Part shown: positions 35,595 to 45,047 of the stretch, in pieces
How the letters are laid out: every line of letters starts with the position of its first letter
Numbering within the stretch: the stretch's first letter is position 1
Assembly: GCF_014651375.1 (NCBI RefSeq)
Contig: NZ_BMWT01000003.1
Location: forward strand, 124,001 to 188,000
Reading direction: 5' to 3'
Origin: Tateyamaria omphalii
GTDB taxonomy: Bacteria > Pseudomonadota > Alphaproteobacteria > Rhodobacterales > Rhodobacteraceae
DNA: 64,000 bases
The notes under the pieces: generated by a model
Told to the model about the DNA's origin: nothing
Database searches by the model: none
Seen by the model: only the letters and a program-made list of their open reading frames with translations
Position numbers and translations under genes: made by a program

Positions 35595-35690
35595 CTGCGT
35601 CTCAATGCCTCTGCTTGGAGGGCAGGTCAACCTTGCCTCGCCCCACGTCTGTGCCCATATAGGCAACAGGTTTCAAAGGAACACGACATC

Positions 35691-35930
35691 ATGCAAGCAC
35701 GCGGCAAGATTTTCGACGACATCTCGCAATTGATGACCAACGCGATGGGCGTGGCCCAGGGCGCGAAGGACGAGGCCGAGACGGCGATGAAATCCATGAT
35801 GGACCGCTGGCTGGCGGATCGCGATTTCGTCACGCGCGAAGAGTTCGACGCCGTGCGCGCGATGGCGCAGAAGGCGCGGGAAGAGAACGAAGCGCTGAAG
35901 GCCCGTATTGAGGCGCTTGAAGGGAAGTAA
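35691..35930 (+). CDS. ubiK: UbiK-family ubiquinone biosynthesis accessory factor
   Basis: 79 residues, helical: IFDDISQLMTNAMGVAQGAK, MKSMMDRWLADRDFVTREEF, and a coiled-coil end KAREENEALKARIEALEGK. UbiK/BMFP proteins help ubiquinone assembly with UbiJ-type partners. It is divergent from lgt and ends in a strong terminator. Confidence 0.9.
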   Translation: MQARGKIFDDISQLMTNAMGVAQGAKDEAETAMKSMMDRWLADRDFVTREEFDAVRAMAQKAREENEALKARIEALEGK

Positions 35931-35954
35931 GCCTTCCACATTCGCGACACAGTG

Positions 35955-35982
35955 AAAGCCCGGCCTTCGCCGGGCTTTTTTG
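35955..35982 (+). terminator. Intrinsic terminator of ubiK
   Basis: AAAGCCCGGC-CTTC-GCCGGGCTTTTTTG: a perfect stem, tight loop and T-run 25 bases after the stop. Confidence 0.92.
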
Positions 35983-36136
35983 TTGGCCAATGATGCATGG
36001 CCCCACGCGTTCAATCTGCGTGTACACTTGCATGGTCATCTGGGGCAGTCACACGTGCTGCACGCTGGGCAAAAGGCGATACCGTGATAAACTCTCTGAG
36101 AGTTGTGTGACCAACAGCCCAAGAAGTGGATCCGAC

Positions 36137-36460
36137 ATGTCCTTCAAAACCTCTGCCCTTGCGGTTGCCCTGTCGCTTTTGGCGACGAGCGCCATGGCGG
36201 ACCTGATCGTGATCAACGGGCGCTACGTCGTCGCCAAGGACAGCGTGCGCGCCTACTTCTACCGCCAACGCGATGACCGCACGGTTTTTGACGTCCGCTG
36301 GAGCGATTGGTCCACGCAGTACCGTTGCAATGACGAATACGACGGCACCCGGGTCGAGGCCGCCTCCCTCAACCTTGTCCTGCAAATCGGCGACGCGCGC
36401 GCACTGGATTTTGGGGACTTCCTGGACAGCGAAGGCTTTGAAGGCTGCGAGAAATTCTGA
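36137..36460 (+). CDS. Secreted small protein, unknown
   Basis: 107 residues with signal peptide MSFKTSALAVALSLLATSAMA. The mature part includes VINGRYVVAKDSVRAYFYRQ and two cysteines (YRCNDE, EGCEKF) that could form a disulfide. I know of no family. The 216 bases after it hold no supported gene and border the AT-richer patch. Confidence 0.72.
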   Translation: MSFKTSALAVALSLLATSAMADLIVINGRYVVAKDSVRAYFYRQRDDRTVFDVRWSDWSTQYRCNDEYDGTRVEAASLNLVLQIGDARALDFGDFLDSEGFEGCEKF

Positions 36461-36676
36461 ACGACACTGGACGTGCCGCGCGATGGTCATGCGTGTATGC
36501 TGCGGATCGTTGGCCTCACGTGTCCTCGATTTGGGCCGTATAGTGGCCTCAATCGACCCTGAGGCTCATGCCGATGGCGTCGATGATGACCGAGGATCAA
36601 GGGACCGGTGCGCTGAGGTTGCGAGCGAACCTGCACAGCCGTGCCCCCTCAAACCACAAGAACGAGGCGGCTACCG

Positions 36677-37801
36677 CTAGCTTGAAAGCAGTATTTGACC
36701 TTCCTTGACAGTGAGCGATCGTCTCGCTGCGGGTCCATAGCTTCCGTCGAACGCCCCGAGTTCAGGGAAGACCTCCAGTAGTTCGGACCGTGGCTTTTCG
36801 TCCAATATGCCAAGCCCAAAAGACCCTGGGTGAAAGCTCTCTGTCCACGCACCTTCCGAATTAACAATTTCATGTTGGTCGAATAGGATGTGGTAGTACC
36901 GGACAGCATCCGGTTCGCATACTTCTGCACTTTGATCGGTCACAAGGCTTTTGGCAGGCGCCAGCACCTCTGAACTTCCATACATCAGTTCTGCGTTGGG
37001 ACCGCTCAATAGAAGCCTGTGCTGTGGTGAAACGAGCAAGTCATTCTCAGGATTGTTTGGACCAAGTGCACCGGCACGTATGCGGATCGGGGCAAGATGG
37101 GGGTTCTCCAAAATGTCGAAGCGCGAAAAGGACTTGCAGCCTATCCATCTGACTTTTTGATAACCATTGTCCCGTGTGACGATCAGGTCTCCAACCTTGA
37201 TGTCCTCAACTGAAATCTGCCCGCTTTTTGTAAGGAGTTGAGTTCCATGCACAAAGCAAACGACGTCAAAGGTAATATCGCTGATGCCAACTTGACCCGT
37301 CCGAGACGTCCCGGGGGCTCTGAGGAAAGACACTTCCAGACGAACAATCGGTTGATCGATTGTAACAGTAACCGAGTCAGGCGCACCTGTTGTGTTGTAT
37401 GCAGTACTTGATGCGCCGATTGCGCGAACCGTGTTTGCATCATCCAACACATGATACGATTCCAGGTCGGAAAACGTTATCGGAACGGAATTTCCGTCTG
37501 CGTCAAACGCAAGCACTTGAACAGTATCCTGAAACACCGTGCCGACAGCGTCGACATCAAAGATTTCAAAGCTCAGATTCTCAACAGGTGCATCGAATGA
37601 AAAGGATGAAGTCCGTGGATCAGTTGTAAAACTGCTTGCGGCTGAAATGTGGCCCCCAGCCCCTCGGTTGAAAATCCAATCTCCTCGTCCAATTGGATTG
37701 TCGGAATCGATATCGACGGTTACCGAATCTGTGCCATCCGTTATGACCACATCGTCTGCTGAGGGCGCTCTAATGGTCGCCCAATCCAAAACCAATGGCA
37801 T
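36677..37801 (-). CDS. Hint-domain protein 2 with an N-terminal beta domain
   Basis: 374 residues. The N-terminal part (about 1-170) is beta-rich and acidic like carbohydrate- or calcium-binding folds (SFSFDAPVENLSFEIFDVDA). The Hint domain follows: CFVHGTQLLTKSGQISVEDI with the nucleophilic-type Cys, DNGYQKVRWIGCKSF, LVSPQHRLLL, and FHPGSFG. The start is an ATG with GGGGGCG upstream. Base composition is visibly more AT-rich than the flanking genes, which suggests transfer. Confidence 0.85.
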   Translation of the reverse strand: MPLVLDWATIRAPSADDVVITDGTDSVTVDIDSDNPIGRGDWIFNRGAGGHISAASSFTTDPRTSSFSFDAPVENLSFEIFDVDAVGTVFQDTVQVLAFDADGNSVPITFSDLESYHVLDDANTVRAIGASSTAYNTTGAPDSVTVTIDQPIVRLEVSFLRAPGTSRTGQVGISDITFDVVCFVHGTQLLTKSGQISVEDIKVGDLIVTRDNGYQKVRWIGCKSFSRFDILENPHLAPIRIRAGALGPNNPENDLLVSPQHRLLLSGPNAELMYGSSEVLAPAKSLVTDQSAEVCEPDAVRYYHILFDQHEIVNSEGAWTESFHPGSFGLGILDEKPRSELLEVFPELGAFDGSYGPAARRSLTVKEGQILLSS

Positions 37802-37915
37802 TACAAACGCCCCCACGTTGATAAAACAATGGACATGGTTAACATGATTCGCGCATCAGTTGTGGAAACAATTTGACGCGTTTGTGGTCGATTGGGAAAC
37901 AATGAGGAAAAAGAT

Positions 37916-38236
37916 ATGGCAGCCTATTTGATGCCAAGGGAGACGCGCAACGCTCTCTCGGAACCTCTGAAGCGTGTCGAAGCGAAAACAACTGTCGTTG
38001 AGACTTTGGCATCGGATTTGGTCTTTGCCGTGATATTCACCAGTGAGGAAAAGACAGAATTTGGGAATAACGGAGATGCGCCGTTGGCTTTGTCCACCCA
38101 AGACGCGGCAGAGTTCGAAAGTGTCATTCCAGAGTTCTCGGGCAAAACGCGCAACTATGTGCGGGTTACCTCAAAAAGGGCGCGTCGTGCATTTGATGCT
38201 TTTTTTGATGCTGAGGCAGATGGGTCAGATTCTTGA
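37916..38236 (+). CDS. Hypothetical protein in AT-rich patch
   Basis: 106 residues from an ATG with GAGGAAAAAG upstream. It is helical with acidic and basic ends (MAAYLMPRETRNALSEPLKR; KRARRAFDAFFDAEADGSDS). No domain was recognised. It is divergent from Hint protein 2, and both share lower GC. Confidence 0.55.
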   Translation: MAAYLMPRETRNALSEPLKRVEAKTTVVETLASDLVFAVIFTSEEKTEFGNNGDAPLALSTQDAAEFESVIPEFSGKTRNYVRVTSKRARRAFDAFFDAEADGSDS

Positions 38237-38673
38237 TGAGCCAGGTTCATTGCGGTTGATCACCGGACTCTCCATTGGTGCCGTCAGGCAATTTCAAGTT
38301 TTCACCATCATCAATCCACGCGCTCTCAGTATCAATTAGCGCTTAAAAGGTTTGTGTCGGAATGGCGCCTATGGCTTGGTCCCAGTCTGATCAGCGACTT
38401 GAAACCACAGCTGGTTTCGTTCACGCATCTGCCATTCCGACCAACCAACCATCGGTCGTTGCGGGGCCTTCACCCAACTCCCCCATCTTGCCCCTGAATC
38501 CATCATATCCCCAACTTATTGCGGTTACCCCCAAATAAAGGGTTGCCAGATGGCCGCACCCTCGTCACCATATCTTGTAGAGGCACGGGGGATCGCCCCG
38601 GTTTCTAGAGCAGGCACCTAGCGCTTGGGGCGCTGCCAGCCCCCCGCGCTACTAGCGAATAAGAGGTGGCACC
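38237..38673. other. 437-base intergenic region before ybjN-proC
   Basis: No coding sequence is supported. CACCATATCTTGTAG at 38566-38580 resembles a single NrdR-type box, and GGGGATCGCCCC is a short palindrome nearby. The last 30 bases lead to the YbjN ribosome site (AGAGGTGGCACC). Confidence 0.4.
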
Positions 38674-39174
38674 ATGGCACTTTCCGAGCAGTTCCTGGAA
38701 GACGAGATTCATCCTATCGATATCGTCGAGCATCTGGCCGAACACCACGAATGGGATTTCGACCGCATCGCCGACGACCAGATCGCAATGGCCGTCGAAG
38801 GGCAGTGGCGCACCTATTCCATCACGCTTGCATGGTCCGGCTATGACGAAACGCTCCGCATGGTCTGCACCTTCGAAATGGAGCCGCCAGAGGAGAAACT
38901 CGGCGGTCTTTATGAACTGTTGAACCACGTGAATGATCAGTGCTGGGCGGGGTCCTTCACCTATTGGGCCGAGCAAAAGCTGATGGTTTATCGCTACGGT
39001 CTTGTGCTGTCGGGCGGCCAGATGGCCAGCGCCGATCAGATCGACACCATGATCGGCGCGGCGGTGATGAGCGCCGAGCGCTATTACCCCGCCTTGCAGC
39101 TTCTGGTCTGGGGGGATCGGACACCCAAAGATGCAATGCAAGTCGCTATTGCGGAGGCCTATGGCCGCGCCTAA
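38674..39174 (+). CDS. YbjN-domain protein
   Basis: A 166-residue YbjN/type III chaperone-like fold: WDFDRIADDQIAMAVEGQWR, GGLYELLNHVNDQCWAGSFT, YWAEQKLMVYRYGLVLSGGQ. The role is unclear, possibly chaperone-like. It leads a run with proC, a tRNA-binding protein and a hydroxyacid dehydrogenase; its stop is 30 bases before proC. Confidence 0.92.
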   Translation: MALSEQFLEDEIHPIDIVEHLAEHHEWDFDRIADDQIAMAVEGQWRTYSITLAWSGYDETLRMVCTFEMEPPEEKLGGLYELLNHVNDQCWAGSFTYWAEQKLMVYRYGLVLSGGQMASADQIDTMIGAAVMSAERYYPALQLLVWGDRTPKDAMQVAIAEAYGRA

Positions 39175-39203
39175 TCTGCGCCCCTGAGCAAACGGGGGAT
39201 TTC

Positions 39204-40016
39204 ATGAAAGACAGTCGGATTGCAGCCCGGGGCCTTGTGCTTCTGGGCTGCGGCAATATGGGATCGGCGATGCTCGCCGGATGGCTCGAACGGGGCCTGC
39301 CCGCCACTTCGGTCTGGGTCCAGGACCCAGCACCATCATCATGGGTGCAATCAACCGGCGTCCACGTGAACGCGGACTTGCCGACAGATCCGGCCGTCAT
39401 TCTCGTCGCGGTGAAACCGCAGCTGATGAGCGACGCCTTGCCTGCCTTCGCGGCCTTTGGCGGGGGCGACACCGTGTTTGTGTCCGTGGCCGCAGGAACG
39501 CCCTTGTCGGCGTTTGAAGAGGTCTTTGGCATCGCCAGCCCCATCGTCCGCGCGATGCCCAACACACCTTCCGCCGTTGGCCGGGGAATCACGGCCATCT
39601 GTGCCAACGATGCCGGTCAGGGGGCGCTGGACGAGGCCGACATGTTGCTGTCAGCCGTGGGAGACGTTGTGCGCCTCGAAAACGAAGAGCAGATGGATGC
39701 AGTCACCGGCGTCAGCGGTTCCGGTCCGGCTTACGTCTTTCACCTGATCGAAACGCTGGCCGCAGGCGGTGTGGCACAGGGCTTGCCCGAGGAGTTGGCG
39801 ATGCAGCTTGCGAAAGCCACCGTTGCGGGGGCCGGCCACTTGGCCATGGAAGCAGCGGAACACCCGGCTCAACTGCGCGTTAATGTCACGAGTCCCAATG
39901 GGACAACGCAGGCGGCGCTAGAGGTGCTGATGGATGAAAATTCCGGATTCCCCAGTCTGTTACCGCGCGCAGTTAAAGCAGCGAGTGAGCGGTCCAAGGA
40001 GCTGTCTCTTGGCTGA
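39204..40016 (+). CDS. proC: Pyrroline-5-carboxylate reductase
   Basis: A 270-residue final enzyme of proline synthesis. The NADP motif is LLGCGNMGSAMLAGWLERG; VRAMPNTPSAVGRGITAI and DAVTGVSGSGPAYVFHLIE are diagnostic, and the C-terminal VTSPNGTTQAALEVL is present. Its last eight bases overlap the next gene. Confidence 0.96.
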   Translation: MKDSRIAARGLVLLGCGNMGSAMLAGWLERGLPATSVWVQDPAPSSWVQSTGVHVNADLPTDPAVILVAVKPQLMSDALPAFAAFGGGDTVFVSVAAGTPLSAFEEVFGIASPIVRAMPNTPSAVGRGITAICANDAGQGALDEADMLLSAVGDVVRLENEEQMDAVTGVSGSGPAYVFHLIETLAAGGVAQGLPEELAMQLAKATVAGAGHLAMEAAEHPAQLRVNVTSPNGTTQAALEVLMDENSGFPSLLPRAVKAASERSKELSLG

Positions 40017-40347
40017 GATTTCCTTCGATGATTTCATGAAGGTCGACATCCGTGTGGGCCGTGTGGTGCGGGCTGAACCCTTCCCGGAGGCGCGCAAGCC
40101 GGCCATCAAGATGTGGGTGGATTTCGGTGGTGATCTGGGGGAACGCAAGACGTCGGCGCAGGTAACGGTGCACTACGATCCCGACGCGCTGGTGGGCCGT
40201 CAGGTGATGGCGGTCGTGAATTTCCCGCCCCGCCAGATCGGGCCTTTCATGTCCGAGGTTCTCGTCCTCGGGTTCCCCGATGACAATGGTGATATCGTGC
40301 TGGCCACACCCGACAAGGATGTCCCTGTCGGTGGGCGGATGCATTGA
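40009..40347 (+). CDS. csaA: CsaA-type tRNA-binding-domain protein
   Basis: A 112-residue single OB-fold EMAP-type domain: ISFDDFMKVDIRVGRVVRAE, then PAIKMWVDFGGDLGERKTSAQ (two blocks), and VVNFPPRQIGPFMSEVLVLG. CsaA has been linked to export or tRNA binding. The start is TTG at 40009, with AAGGAG seven bases before it, inside the end of proC; no ATG fits the family N-terminus. Confidence 0.9.
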   Translation: MAEISFDDFMKVDIRVGRVVRAEPFPEARKPAIKMWVDFGGDLGERKTSAQVTVHYDPDALVGRQVMAVVNFPPRQIGPFMSEVLVLGFPDDNGDIVLATPDKDVPVGGRMH

Positions 40348-41297
40348 TGAAACTCTGGATCACACGCCCTTTGCCGGACAGCGTGGTGCGGGCCGCACAA
40401 GACCGATGCGATGTCGAGGTGCGGACCGAGACCCTGCCTTTGACGGCGGAGGAGTTGCGACGCGCGCTTACAGATTTCGATATGGTGCTGCCGACTTTGG
40501 GGGATGCTTTCTCGGCTGACGTGTTCGCCGATGTTGCCGAGCCACGTTGCAAGCTGCTGGCGAACTTTGGTGTCGGGTACAATCATATTGATGCAAGCGC
40601 CGCACAGGCCAAGGGTATCGCAGTGACCAACACGCCCGGAGCCGTGACAGATGCGACGGCGGATATCGGGATGATGCTGATCCTGATGTCAGCCCGCCGT
40701 GCGGCAGAGGGTGAGCGGCTGGTGCGAGCGGGCGCGTGGCCCGGCTGGCATCCGACGCAGATGCTTGGCCTGCACGTGACCGGCAAGCGGGTTGGCATTG
40801 TCGGGATGGGGCGCATCGGGCAGGCGATTGCGCATCGGTGCCATTTTGGATTCGGCATGGACGTGGCGTATTTCAACCGGTCCCAGAAGAACCTCGGATT
40901 CCCGGCGGAGCGGGTCAAGGAACTGCCCGACCTTGCGGCGTCCGTCTATGTGCTGGTTGTCGCTGTCCCTGGGGGGACGGACACCCGCCATTTGATTGGT
41001 GCGCAAGTCTTGGAAGCGATGCAGGGGCACGCGCATCTGGTCAACATCGCACGTGGGGACGTGGTGGATGAGGCCGCTTTGATAGCGGCACTGGAAGCCG
41101 GGTCCATCGGAGGGGCGGGGCTGGACGTCTATGAACATGAACCGCAGGTGCCAGACGCCCTGCGGGCCTTGGACAACGTCACGCTGTTGCCGCATCTGGG
41201 CACGGCCGCGCTTGAGGTGCGAGAGGCGATGGGGTTGATGGCGGTGGAGAATATCGCGGCGTTTCTGGACGGAGAACCGCTGCCAAACGCGGTTTAA
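40347..41297 (+). CDS. D-2-hydroxyacid dehydrogenase (glyoxylate/hydroxypyruvate reductase-like)
   Basis: 316 residues. The NAD(P) motif is GIVGMGRIGQAIAHR. Catalytic residues lie in LVNIARGDVVDEAAL (Arg), GLDVYEHEP (Glu) and LLPHLGTAA (His). It resembles GyaR/GRHPR enzymes that reduce glyoxylate or hydroxypyruvate. The start touches the csaA stop. A perfect 16-base palindrome lies seven bases after the stop. Confidence 0.93.
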   Translation: MKLWITRPLPDSVVRAAQDRCDVEVRTETLPLTAEELRRALTDFDMVLPTLGDAFSADVFADVAEPRCKLLANFGVGYNHIDASAAQAKGIAVTNTPGAVTDATADIGMMLILMSARRAAEGERLVRAGAWPGWHPTQMLGLHVTGKRVGIVGMGRIGQAIAHRCHFGFGMDVAYFNRSQKNLGFPAERVKELPDLAASVYVLVVAVPGGTDTRHLIGAQVLEAMQGHAHLVNIARGDVVDEAALIAALEAGSIGGAGLDVYEHEPQVPDALRALDNVTLLPHLGTAALEVREAMGLMAVENIAAFLDGEPLPNAV

Positions 41298-41662
41298 GGT
41301 GATTTGTCCCCGCGGGGACAAGGGGTACGGTCGCTTTGCCCGTTGTTTACCTTTGTCGTTTCTTTGCCTGCGATCAGTCGGTTGTCTGCCGAACGGTCAG
41401 GAAAGACGATTTTAACCACGCGCGACGCATCCTGCTTCCCGACGGCGGGCAAGCTTCGAAAAAAGCACGGCCATTTCTGCACTGATCGCCGTTGCATCAA
41501 AAAAACCGCTGTCGGAAGCCGTGACGGTGAGGCCGTACATCGTCCAGCTGCGGCCCACCATTCGTGCGGGCTGGATGGCGGTTCGGCGTATCCTTGCTGT
41601 CGGCGCTGACAGGCTTGATTTCGGCATTTCAACACGTTGGGACGGGCTCTAATGTCCGGATC
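41298..41662. other. Intergenic region before the phosphodiesterase gene
   Basis: 365 bases. Beyond the palindrome, one plus-strand frame (about 41415-41651, ending FGISTRWDGL) and two minus-strand frames are open, but none has a good start or known family. A gene remnant is possible; nothing is supported. Confidence 0.35.
41305..41320. repeat. 16-bp palindrome, second copy
   Basis: TGTCCCCGCGGGGACA, the same as at 25721-25736. It sits just past the dehydrogenase stop, so it may act on the 3' end of that message. Confidence 0.65.
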
Positions 41663-42640
41663 ATGCGGCGGATAATGAAACGACTTGCCAGTGTGGTTTT
41701 ACTTCTGGTCCTGGGCGTGTGGGCGGCGAACACGTCGCTCTTTGTTGCCGGGGTTGATCAGCACCAGACCCGCGTGATTGCGCATCGCGGGGTTCACCAC
41801 ATCTACACTGGATCCGACAAATCGGGTGATGCTTGCCACGCCTCGCCTGTTGAACCGATTGAGCATGCTTTCATCGAGAATACGATCCCTTCCATGCAAG
41901 AGGCATTCCGCCTTGGTGCGGATGTTGTTGAGATCGATATTCATCTGACACCCGATGATGTGTTCGCCGTTTTCCACGATTGGACGGTGGACTGCCGCAC
42001 CAACGGAGCGGGCGTCACACATGAACAGAGCCTTGCGGCGCTTCAGGCTCTTGATATCGGCTACGGACTTGATGACGGCACCGGCACCTATCCCATGCGG
42101 GGAAAATCGATTGGTGCGATTCCTTCGCTGGACCAGGTGTTCGCAGAGGCCATGGATGGACAGTTCCTGATCAATTTCAAAAGCCGTCGTCGAAAGGAAG
42201 GCGTGGCGCTTGCGCAGATGTTGCAACGGCCAGAGATGCGCGGGCAGGTCTATGGTGTCTATGGCGGGCAGAGACCGACGCGGGAAACGCTGGAGGCTGT
42301 TCCGGACCTGCGCGGGTTTGACAAGGCCGGGTTGCAGGACTGCCTTGTTCGATACCTCGCATTGGGTTGGAGCAGCTATGTTCCGGAAAGCTGCCGCAAT
42401 ACGATTGTTATGGTTCCGCAGAACTATGCGAGCTTTATGTGGGGGTGGCCGCATCGCTTTACCCGTCGGCTGGAAGCAGTGGGAACCGATGTTATTCTGG
42501 CCGGTGCCTATGACGGGTCGGGTTTTTCCAGCGGGATTGATGACGCGGACAGCTTTGCAAAGGTACCGGACGCTTTTGATGGCTATGTGTGGACCAACCG
42601 GATCGAATTGATTGGTCCGCTGAATGAGGCCAGACAGTAG
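41663..42640 (+). CDS. Glycerophosphodiester phosphodiesterase family protein
   Basis: About 325 residues. A basic N-terminus and one hydrophobic helix (LASVVLLLVLGVWAANTSLF) form a signal or anchor. GDPD motifs: RVIAHRGVHH, ENTIPSMQEAFRLGADVVEI, and VFAVFHDWTVDCRTNG with its catalytic His. The family splits glycerophosphodiesters to glycerol 3-phosphate and an alcohol. ATG at 41663 or 41675; the ribosome site is weak at both. Confidence 0.88.
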   Translation: MRRIMKRLASVVLLLVLGVWAANTSLFVAGVDQHQTRVIAHRGVHHIYTGSDKSGDACHASPVEPIEHAFIENTIPSMQEAFRLGADVVEIDIHLTPDDVFAVFHDWTVDCRTNGAGVTHEQSLAALQALDIGYGLDDGTGTYPMRGKSIGAIPSLDQVFAEAMDGQFLINFKSRRRKEGVALAQMLQRPEMRGQVYGVYGGQRPTRETLEAVPDLRGFDKAGLQDCLVRYLALGWSSYVPESCRNTIVMVPQNYASFMWGWPHRFTRRLEAVGTDVILAGAYDGSGFSSGIDDADSFAKVPDAFDGYVWTNRIELIGPLNEARQ

Positions 42641-42689
42641 GCATGTGACGCATTTGCGTCTCGCCCAGGTTGGCTATGCGTTGACCGCG

Positions 42690-43409
42690 TCACAGCTTTT
42701 TCAGTGACACCCGCTTGTGCACGTCTTCGACGCTTTCGACCCGTTCGGAATAGCGGTCAACGAGGTAGTCCTTGCGGCCCCGCACCATCCACGTGAATTT
42801 CACCAGCTCTTCCATCACGTCCACCACGCGGCGGTAGAAGGGACCTTCGGGCAGGCGCCCGTCTTCGAATTCCAGCCATGCCTTCGCGATGCTGGACTGG
42901 TTGGGAATGGTGACCATCCGCATCCAGCGCCCGAGGATACGCATCTGGTTCACGGCGTTGAAACTTTGCGATCCGCCCGACACCTGCATGACGGCCAGTG
43001 TCTTGCCCTGGGTGGGGCGGATGCCACCCTTGAGCGACAGGGGCAGCCAGTCGATCTGGGTTTTCATCAGGCCGGTCATGGCGCCGTGGCGTTCCGGGCT
43101 GGACCAGACCATGCCTTCGGACCATGTGGCCAGATCGCGCAGTTCGACCACTTTGGGATGATCCGCCTCTGCATCATCGACAAGAGGTAGGCCGGAGGGG
43201 TCGTATATCCGTGTCTCGCAACCGAGGTGGCGCAGGATGCGGGCCGATTCCTCGGCTGCGCGGCGAGAGTAGCTCACATCGCGCAAAGACCCGTAAAGCA
43301 GCAGGATGCGCGGGGGATGGCCCGGATCATCAGGTGCGCGTAGGGCGCCCGTATCGATTTGCGGCAATGCCTCGGCCACGAGGGCCGGAAGATCGTCAGG
43401 CACTTTCAT
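42690..43409 (-). CDS. arsH: Organoarsenical oxidase ArsH
   Basis: A 239-residue NADPH:FMN flavoprotein. The FMN loop is [40 protein letters not shown] and [20 protein letters not shown] are ArsH hallmarks. It oxidises trivalent organoarsenicals. No arsR, arsB or arsC lies in the window. It overlaps the end of the upstream CII-like regulator gene by 14 bases, so the two are probably co-transcribed. Confidence 0.93.
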   Translation of the reverse strand: MKVPDDLPALVAEALPQIDTGALRAPDDPGHPPRILLLYGSLRDVSYSRRAAEESARILRHLGCETRIYDPSGLPLVDDAEADHPKVVELRDLATWSEGMVWSSPERHGAMTGLMKTQIDWLPLSLKGGIRPTQGKTLAVMQVSGGSQSFNAVNQMRILGRWMRMVTIPNQSSIAKAWLEFEDGRLPEGPFYRRVVDVMEELVKFTWMVRGRKDYLVDRYSERVESVEDVHKRVSLKKL

Positions 43410-43851
43410 CCTCGAGATGCAGTTTCATGTCGATCAGAACCTGCTGCAGCAAGGTCGTTTCCTTGAGCAACCGCTTGGCTTCGTTGACCGTGATCACGCC
43501 ATCTTCGATCGACTGCTGGTATTCGGTCATCAGCATGGCAAAGCGTTGGCTGAGTGCGATCACGTCCGAGTTCACGCCGCCAGGACGGTCCGAGTTGGGG
43601 CGGCGGTCATCGTGGCTGAGCGTGATGCCCTGTAGTTCGGCCAGTGCGCCGGTGACATGGGGGTAGCTTGCCGCTTCTTCTAGTGCGATCACCGCGTCGA
43701 CGGGCATGAAGCGGTCCGAGTGTTCTTCGTTATCGGAATAGTACCGGCCCAGGGTCGCTTTGGACTTTCCGGTCAGTTTGCATGCCGCTTCGATGCCGAC
43801 ATCCTTTACCAGCGACTCAGTGTGCTTTTTTAAATAGCTGCCAACGGTCAT
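43396..43851 (-). CDS. Phage CII-like regulatory protein
   Basis: 151 residues. The N-terminal helix-turn-helix is [20 protein letters not shown], followed by [20 protein letters not shown] as in phage CII/CP76-type regulators; the C-terminal half is helical ([20 protein letters not shown]). The ATG follows AAGGGGC. No other phage genes are near, so it is a domesticated relative. The 14-base overlap with arsH suggests a shared transcript. TTAC-TAC-GTAA lies just upstream. Confidence 0.78.
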   Translation of the reverse strand: MTVGSYLKKHTESLVKDVGIEAACKLTGKSKATLGRYYSDNEEHSDRFMPVDAVIALEEAASYPHVTGALAELQGITLSHDDRRPNSDRPGGVNSDVIALSQRFAMLMTEYQQSIEDGVITVNEAKRLLKETTLLQQVLIDMKLHLEDESA

Positions 43852-44276
43852 GAGTCTGCCCCTTACTACGTAACGCCTCAGTTCAACCGCCTGAGCGGGG
43901 GAACTTGGCCGATCTTTTCCCATTAATCGTCTAGCTTTGAAATGTCATTTTTAAAAGCGTCCCAAAGGTTTTCGGGATGTAACAAGTACCCGGTGCCCCC
44001 AAGTTCCGGGTTCGGGTGGGGTCTGCCACATCTTCTGTCCCGTGGGGGCGACAGGCCGGTCTGACCGGCAGCAGGGGTGGTAGATCCGTCGGAGGTTTAG
44101 TGTATCGGGAGGGGCATCATCCCCAAGTCGGGCGCGCGAGCACCCACGGCCCATCCCATTGTCACCCAGTGCCGAAGCGGTGCGGGGGCGTGCGACGCAG
44201 GCAACAAGATCATGCGCGCGGCCCTTGCACCCACCTGGTCTTGCCCAGACATGCGAGCCGAATTATGCAGCCGCGC
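43852..44276. other. Intergenic region, regulator to thymidine kinase
   Basis: 425 bases with no supported gene. Several stems appear: GCCGGTCTGACCGGC at 44058-44072, CTGTC...GACAG around it, and GGGGCATCATCCCC. This may be a structured leader of the kinase message or a small RNA; nothing matches a riboswitch I know. Confidence 0.35.
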
Positions 44277-44858
44277 ATGGCCAAGCTCTATTTCCACTAC
44301 TCCACCATGAACGCGGGCAAGTCGACCGTGCTGTTACAGGCTGCCCACAACTACCGGGAGCGAGGGATGGAACCCTATCTGCTGACCGCGTCCTTTGATG
44401 ATCGGGCCGGGGCGGGGCGCATCGCATCGCGGATCGGGATCGGAGCAGAGGCCGACACGTTCACCAGCACCGATGATCTGTTCAAAGCACTTGTGGCAAG
44501 GCAGGCAGAGGGGCCTGTCGCATGTGTTTTTGTCGACGAAGCGCAGTTCTTGACCGAAGACCAGGTGTGGCAGCTGGCGCGGGCTGTGGATGATTTGGGC
44601 CTGCCGATCATGTGCTACGGATTGCGCGTGGACTTTCGCGGCAAGCTCTTTCCCGGGTCCGCCACGTTGCTGGCTCTTGCTGATGAGATGCGCGAGGTGC
44701 GCACAATCTGCCATTGCGGAAAGAAGGCGACCATGGTGATCCGGCAGGATGCCGAGGGCCGTACTATCACGGACGGCGCGCAGGTACAGATTGGCGGGAA
44801 CGAGACCTACGTCTCGCTGTGTCGCAAACATTGGCGCGACGCTGTCGGGGACGGTTGA
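44277..44858 (+). CDS. tdk: Thymidine kinase (type II)
   Basis: 193 residues. The P-loop is YSTMNAGKSTVLLQAAHNYR; FVDEAQFL is the catalytic Glu and Walker B region; GLRVDFRGKLFPGS is the lid-linked segment. Zinc ligands are C-x-C in ICHCGKKA and the C-terminal LCRKH. It phosphorylates thymidine for salvage. ATG at 44277 or 44265; neither has a strong ribosome site. Confidence 0.93.
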   Translation: MAKLYFHYSTMNAGKSTVLLQAAHNYRERGMEPYLLTASFDDRAGAGRIASRIGIGAEADTFTSTDDLFKALVARQAEGPVACVFVDEAQFLTEDQVWQLARAVDDLGLPIMCYGLRVDFRGKLFPGSATLLALADEMREVRTICHCGKKATMVIRQDAEGRTITDGAQVQIGGNETYVSLCRKHWRDAVGDG

Positions 44859-45047
44859 ACCCGACGATTTCCTTCTTCGGCTTCGTCAAAAGTAACTAAA
44901 AACCCACCGATTTCCTTTGGTGCAACACCGGTCTTTCACTAGTTTTGACACATGTTCCCAGTATTGTTGCTGTCGGCATGAGAAGATGCTCAGCCGCATT
45001 CGACCGTATGTTTTTAGTGTCCTTTAGTTGCTTTGGAGGATTGTTTG

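Noticed and set aside
38566-38580. CACCATATCTTGTAG as an NrdR box
   Set aside because: Only one box was seen, whereas NrdR sites usually come in pairs about three helical turns apart, and the next gene (YbjN) is not a ribonucleotide reductase.
41412-41627. A 71-codon minus-strand frame before the phosphodiesterase gene
   Set aside because: Competing frames are open on both strands, with no ribosome site and no recognised family.
43951-44154. A 67-codon minus-strand frame upstream of thymidine kinase
   Set aside because: Pro/Arg-rich with no family or ribosome site; the stems in the region suggest RNA structure instead.
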